The notes under the pieces were generated by a model. It did no database searches, was not told where the DNA came from, and worked only from the letters and a program-made list of their open reading frames with translations. A stretch of DNA of 5,170 nt from Candidatus Bathyarchaeota archaeon. GTDB taxonomy: Archaea; Thermoproteota; Bathyarchaeia; Bathyarchaeales; Bathycorpusculaceae. This document shows positions 4,887 through 5,170 of this stretch, in pieces. Location of the stretch: positions 1 to 5,170 of the forward strand of contig DAOVFL010000070.1 in NCBI GenBank assembly GCA_030672945.1. The letters are read 5' to 3'. The stretch's first letter is position 1. Each line of letters starts with the position of its first letter. The position numbers were made by a program, and so were the translations under genes.

Positions 4887-5170
4887 CTACGAGACTAAAT
4901 GGGTTCTTAAAACAAGCTTGGCTATTCTTTGACCATACTCGATGCACAGCTTCCTGCTTCTCGCATCTGGAGTTCCTATAGAAACAGGACCGTAATGATC
5001 TCCCTTCGACGATCCCTGAAGTATCATACCATGGATCAACATGGATTTCAAAATGTCCATTATTGTTGTCTCATTACCACCAGCAATGTTAGCTGAAGAG
5101 GAAAAGGCCCCACCAACCTTCCCTTCCAGTCTCCCGTGAAACCTGACACTTTCATCTATAAACTTCTTAA
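4887..5170 (-). CDS. WrbA-like flavodoxin-fold NAD(P)H-dependent oxidoreductase, C-terminal part
   Basis: This gene runs in from the right edge; the last 93 residues are visible and the start lies outside. The segment GKVGGAFSSSANIAGGNETT and the following ILKSMLIHGMIL match the FMN-binding C-terminal half of WrbA-like NAD(P)H:quinone oxidoreductases and related flavodoxin-fold proteins, which usually have GKVGAVFTSS then GGQETT and HHGM. GDHYGPVSIGTPDARS and EYGQRIAKL fit the usual final loop and helix. The protein would bind FMN and pass electrons from NAD(P)H to quinones or other acceptors. It is the first visible gene of the minus-strand cluster, 28 bp before the macro-domain gene, and probably co-transcribed with it. 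Electron acceptor and full length cannot be judged. The N-terminal FMN phosphate loop is not in the window. Confidence 0.85.
   Translation of the reverse strand, partial: KKFIDESVRFHGRLEGKVGGAFSSSANIAGGNETTIMDILKSMLIHGMILQGSSKGDHYGPVSIGTPDARSRKLCIEYGQRIAKLVLRTHLVS

Noticed and set aside
4874..4888. Small hairpin (5-bp arms AGTGC/GCACT) at the end of the flavodoxin-like gene as a terminator
   Set aside because: The stem is only five pairs, no T tract follows on the minus strand, and the next gene starts 28 bp later, so read-through is more likely.

Overview
The window looks like a piece of an archaeal chromosome. Several starts are preceded by GGTGA or GAGG Shine-Dalgarno sequences close to the start codon, one gene clearly uses TTG, and AT-rich TATA-like boxes lie upstream of genes. 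The proteins also fit: a Wtp/Mod-type tungstate/molybdate transporter ATPase, a one-domain ModE-like regulator and a free-standing class I glutamine amidotransferase. Base composition is moderately AT-rich. The lineage cannot be fixed from this alone. An uncultivated, Bathyarchaeia-like or other mesophilic to moderately thermophilic archaeon is my guess, not a result.

Left part, plus strand (1-1274): the 3' end of a WtpC/ModC-type ATPase gene is followed by a 426-bp stretch with no recognisable gene, then a small ModE-type DNA-binding protein that starts at TTG. Both point to uptake and control of molybdate or tungstate. The regulator has no molybdate-binding domain.

Middle, plus strand (1308-2863): endonuclease IV (nfo), complete and with all nine metal ligands, lies 33 bp after the ModE-like gene and is probably co-transcribed with it. 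A 110-bp gap with TATA-like repeats follows, then a stand-alone class I glutamine amidotransferase-like protein with an intact Cys-His-Glu triad.

Right part, minus strand (5170 down to 2874): four genes in close succession, in transcription order a WrbA-like flavodoxin-fold protein (only its C-terminal part is in the window), a macro-domain protein, a TatD-family metal-dependent hydrolase and a class I SAM-dependent methyltransferase. Gaps are 28 bp, 20 bp and almost none, so this is probably one operon. It converges on the amidotransferase gene. A perfect 9-bp inverted repeat with a 6-nt loop spans both stop codons.

The complete genes are intact and mostly belong to known families. I see no mobile element, CRISPR array, tRNA or rRNA. 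The points most worth a second look are the ModE-nfo pairing, the macro domain that lacks the MacroD catalytic pair, the symmetric convergent gene ends, and the unexplained 510-935 gap. I found no clear evidence of a new defence or metabolic system.
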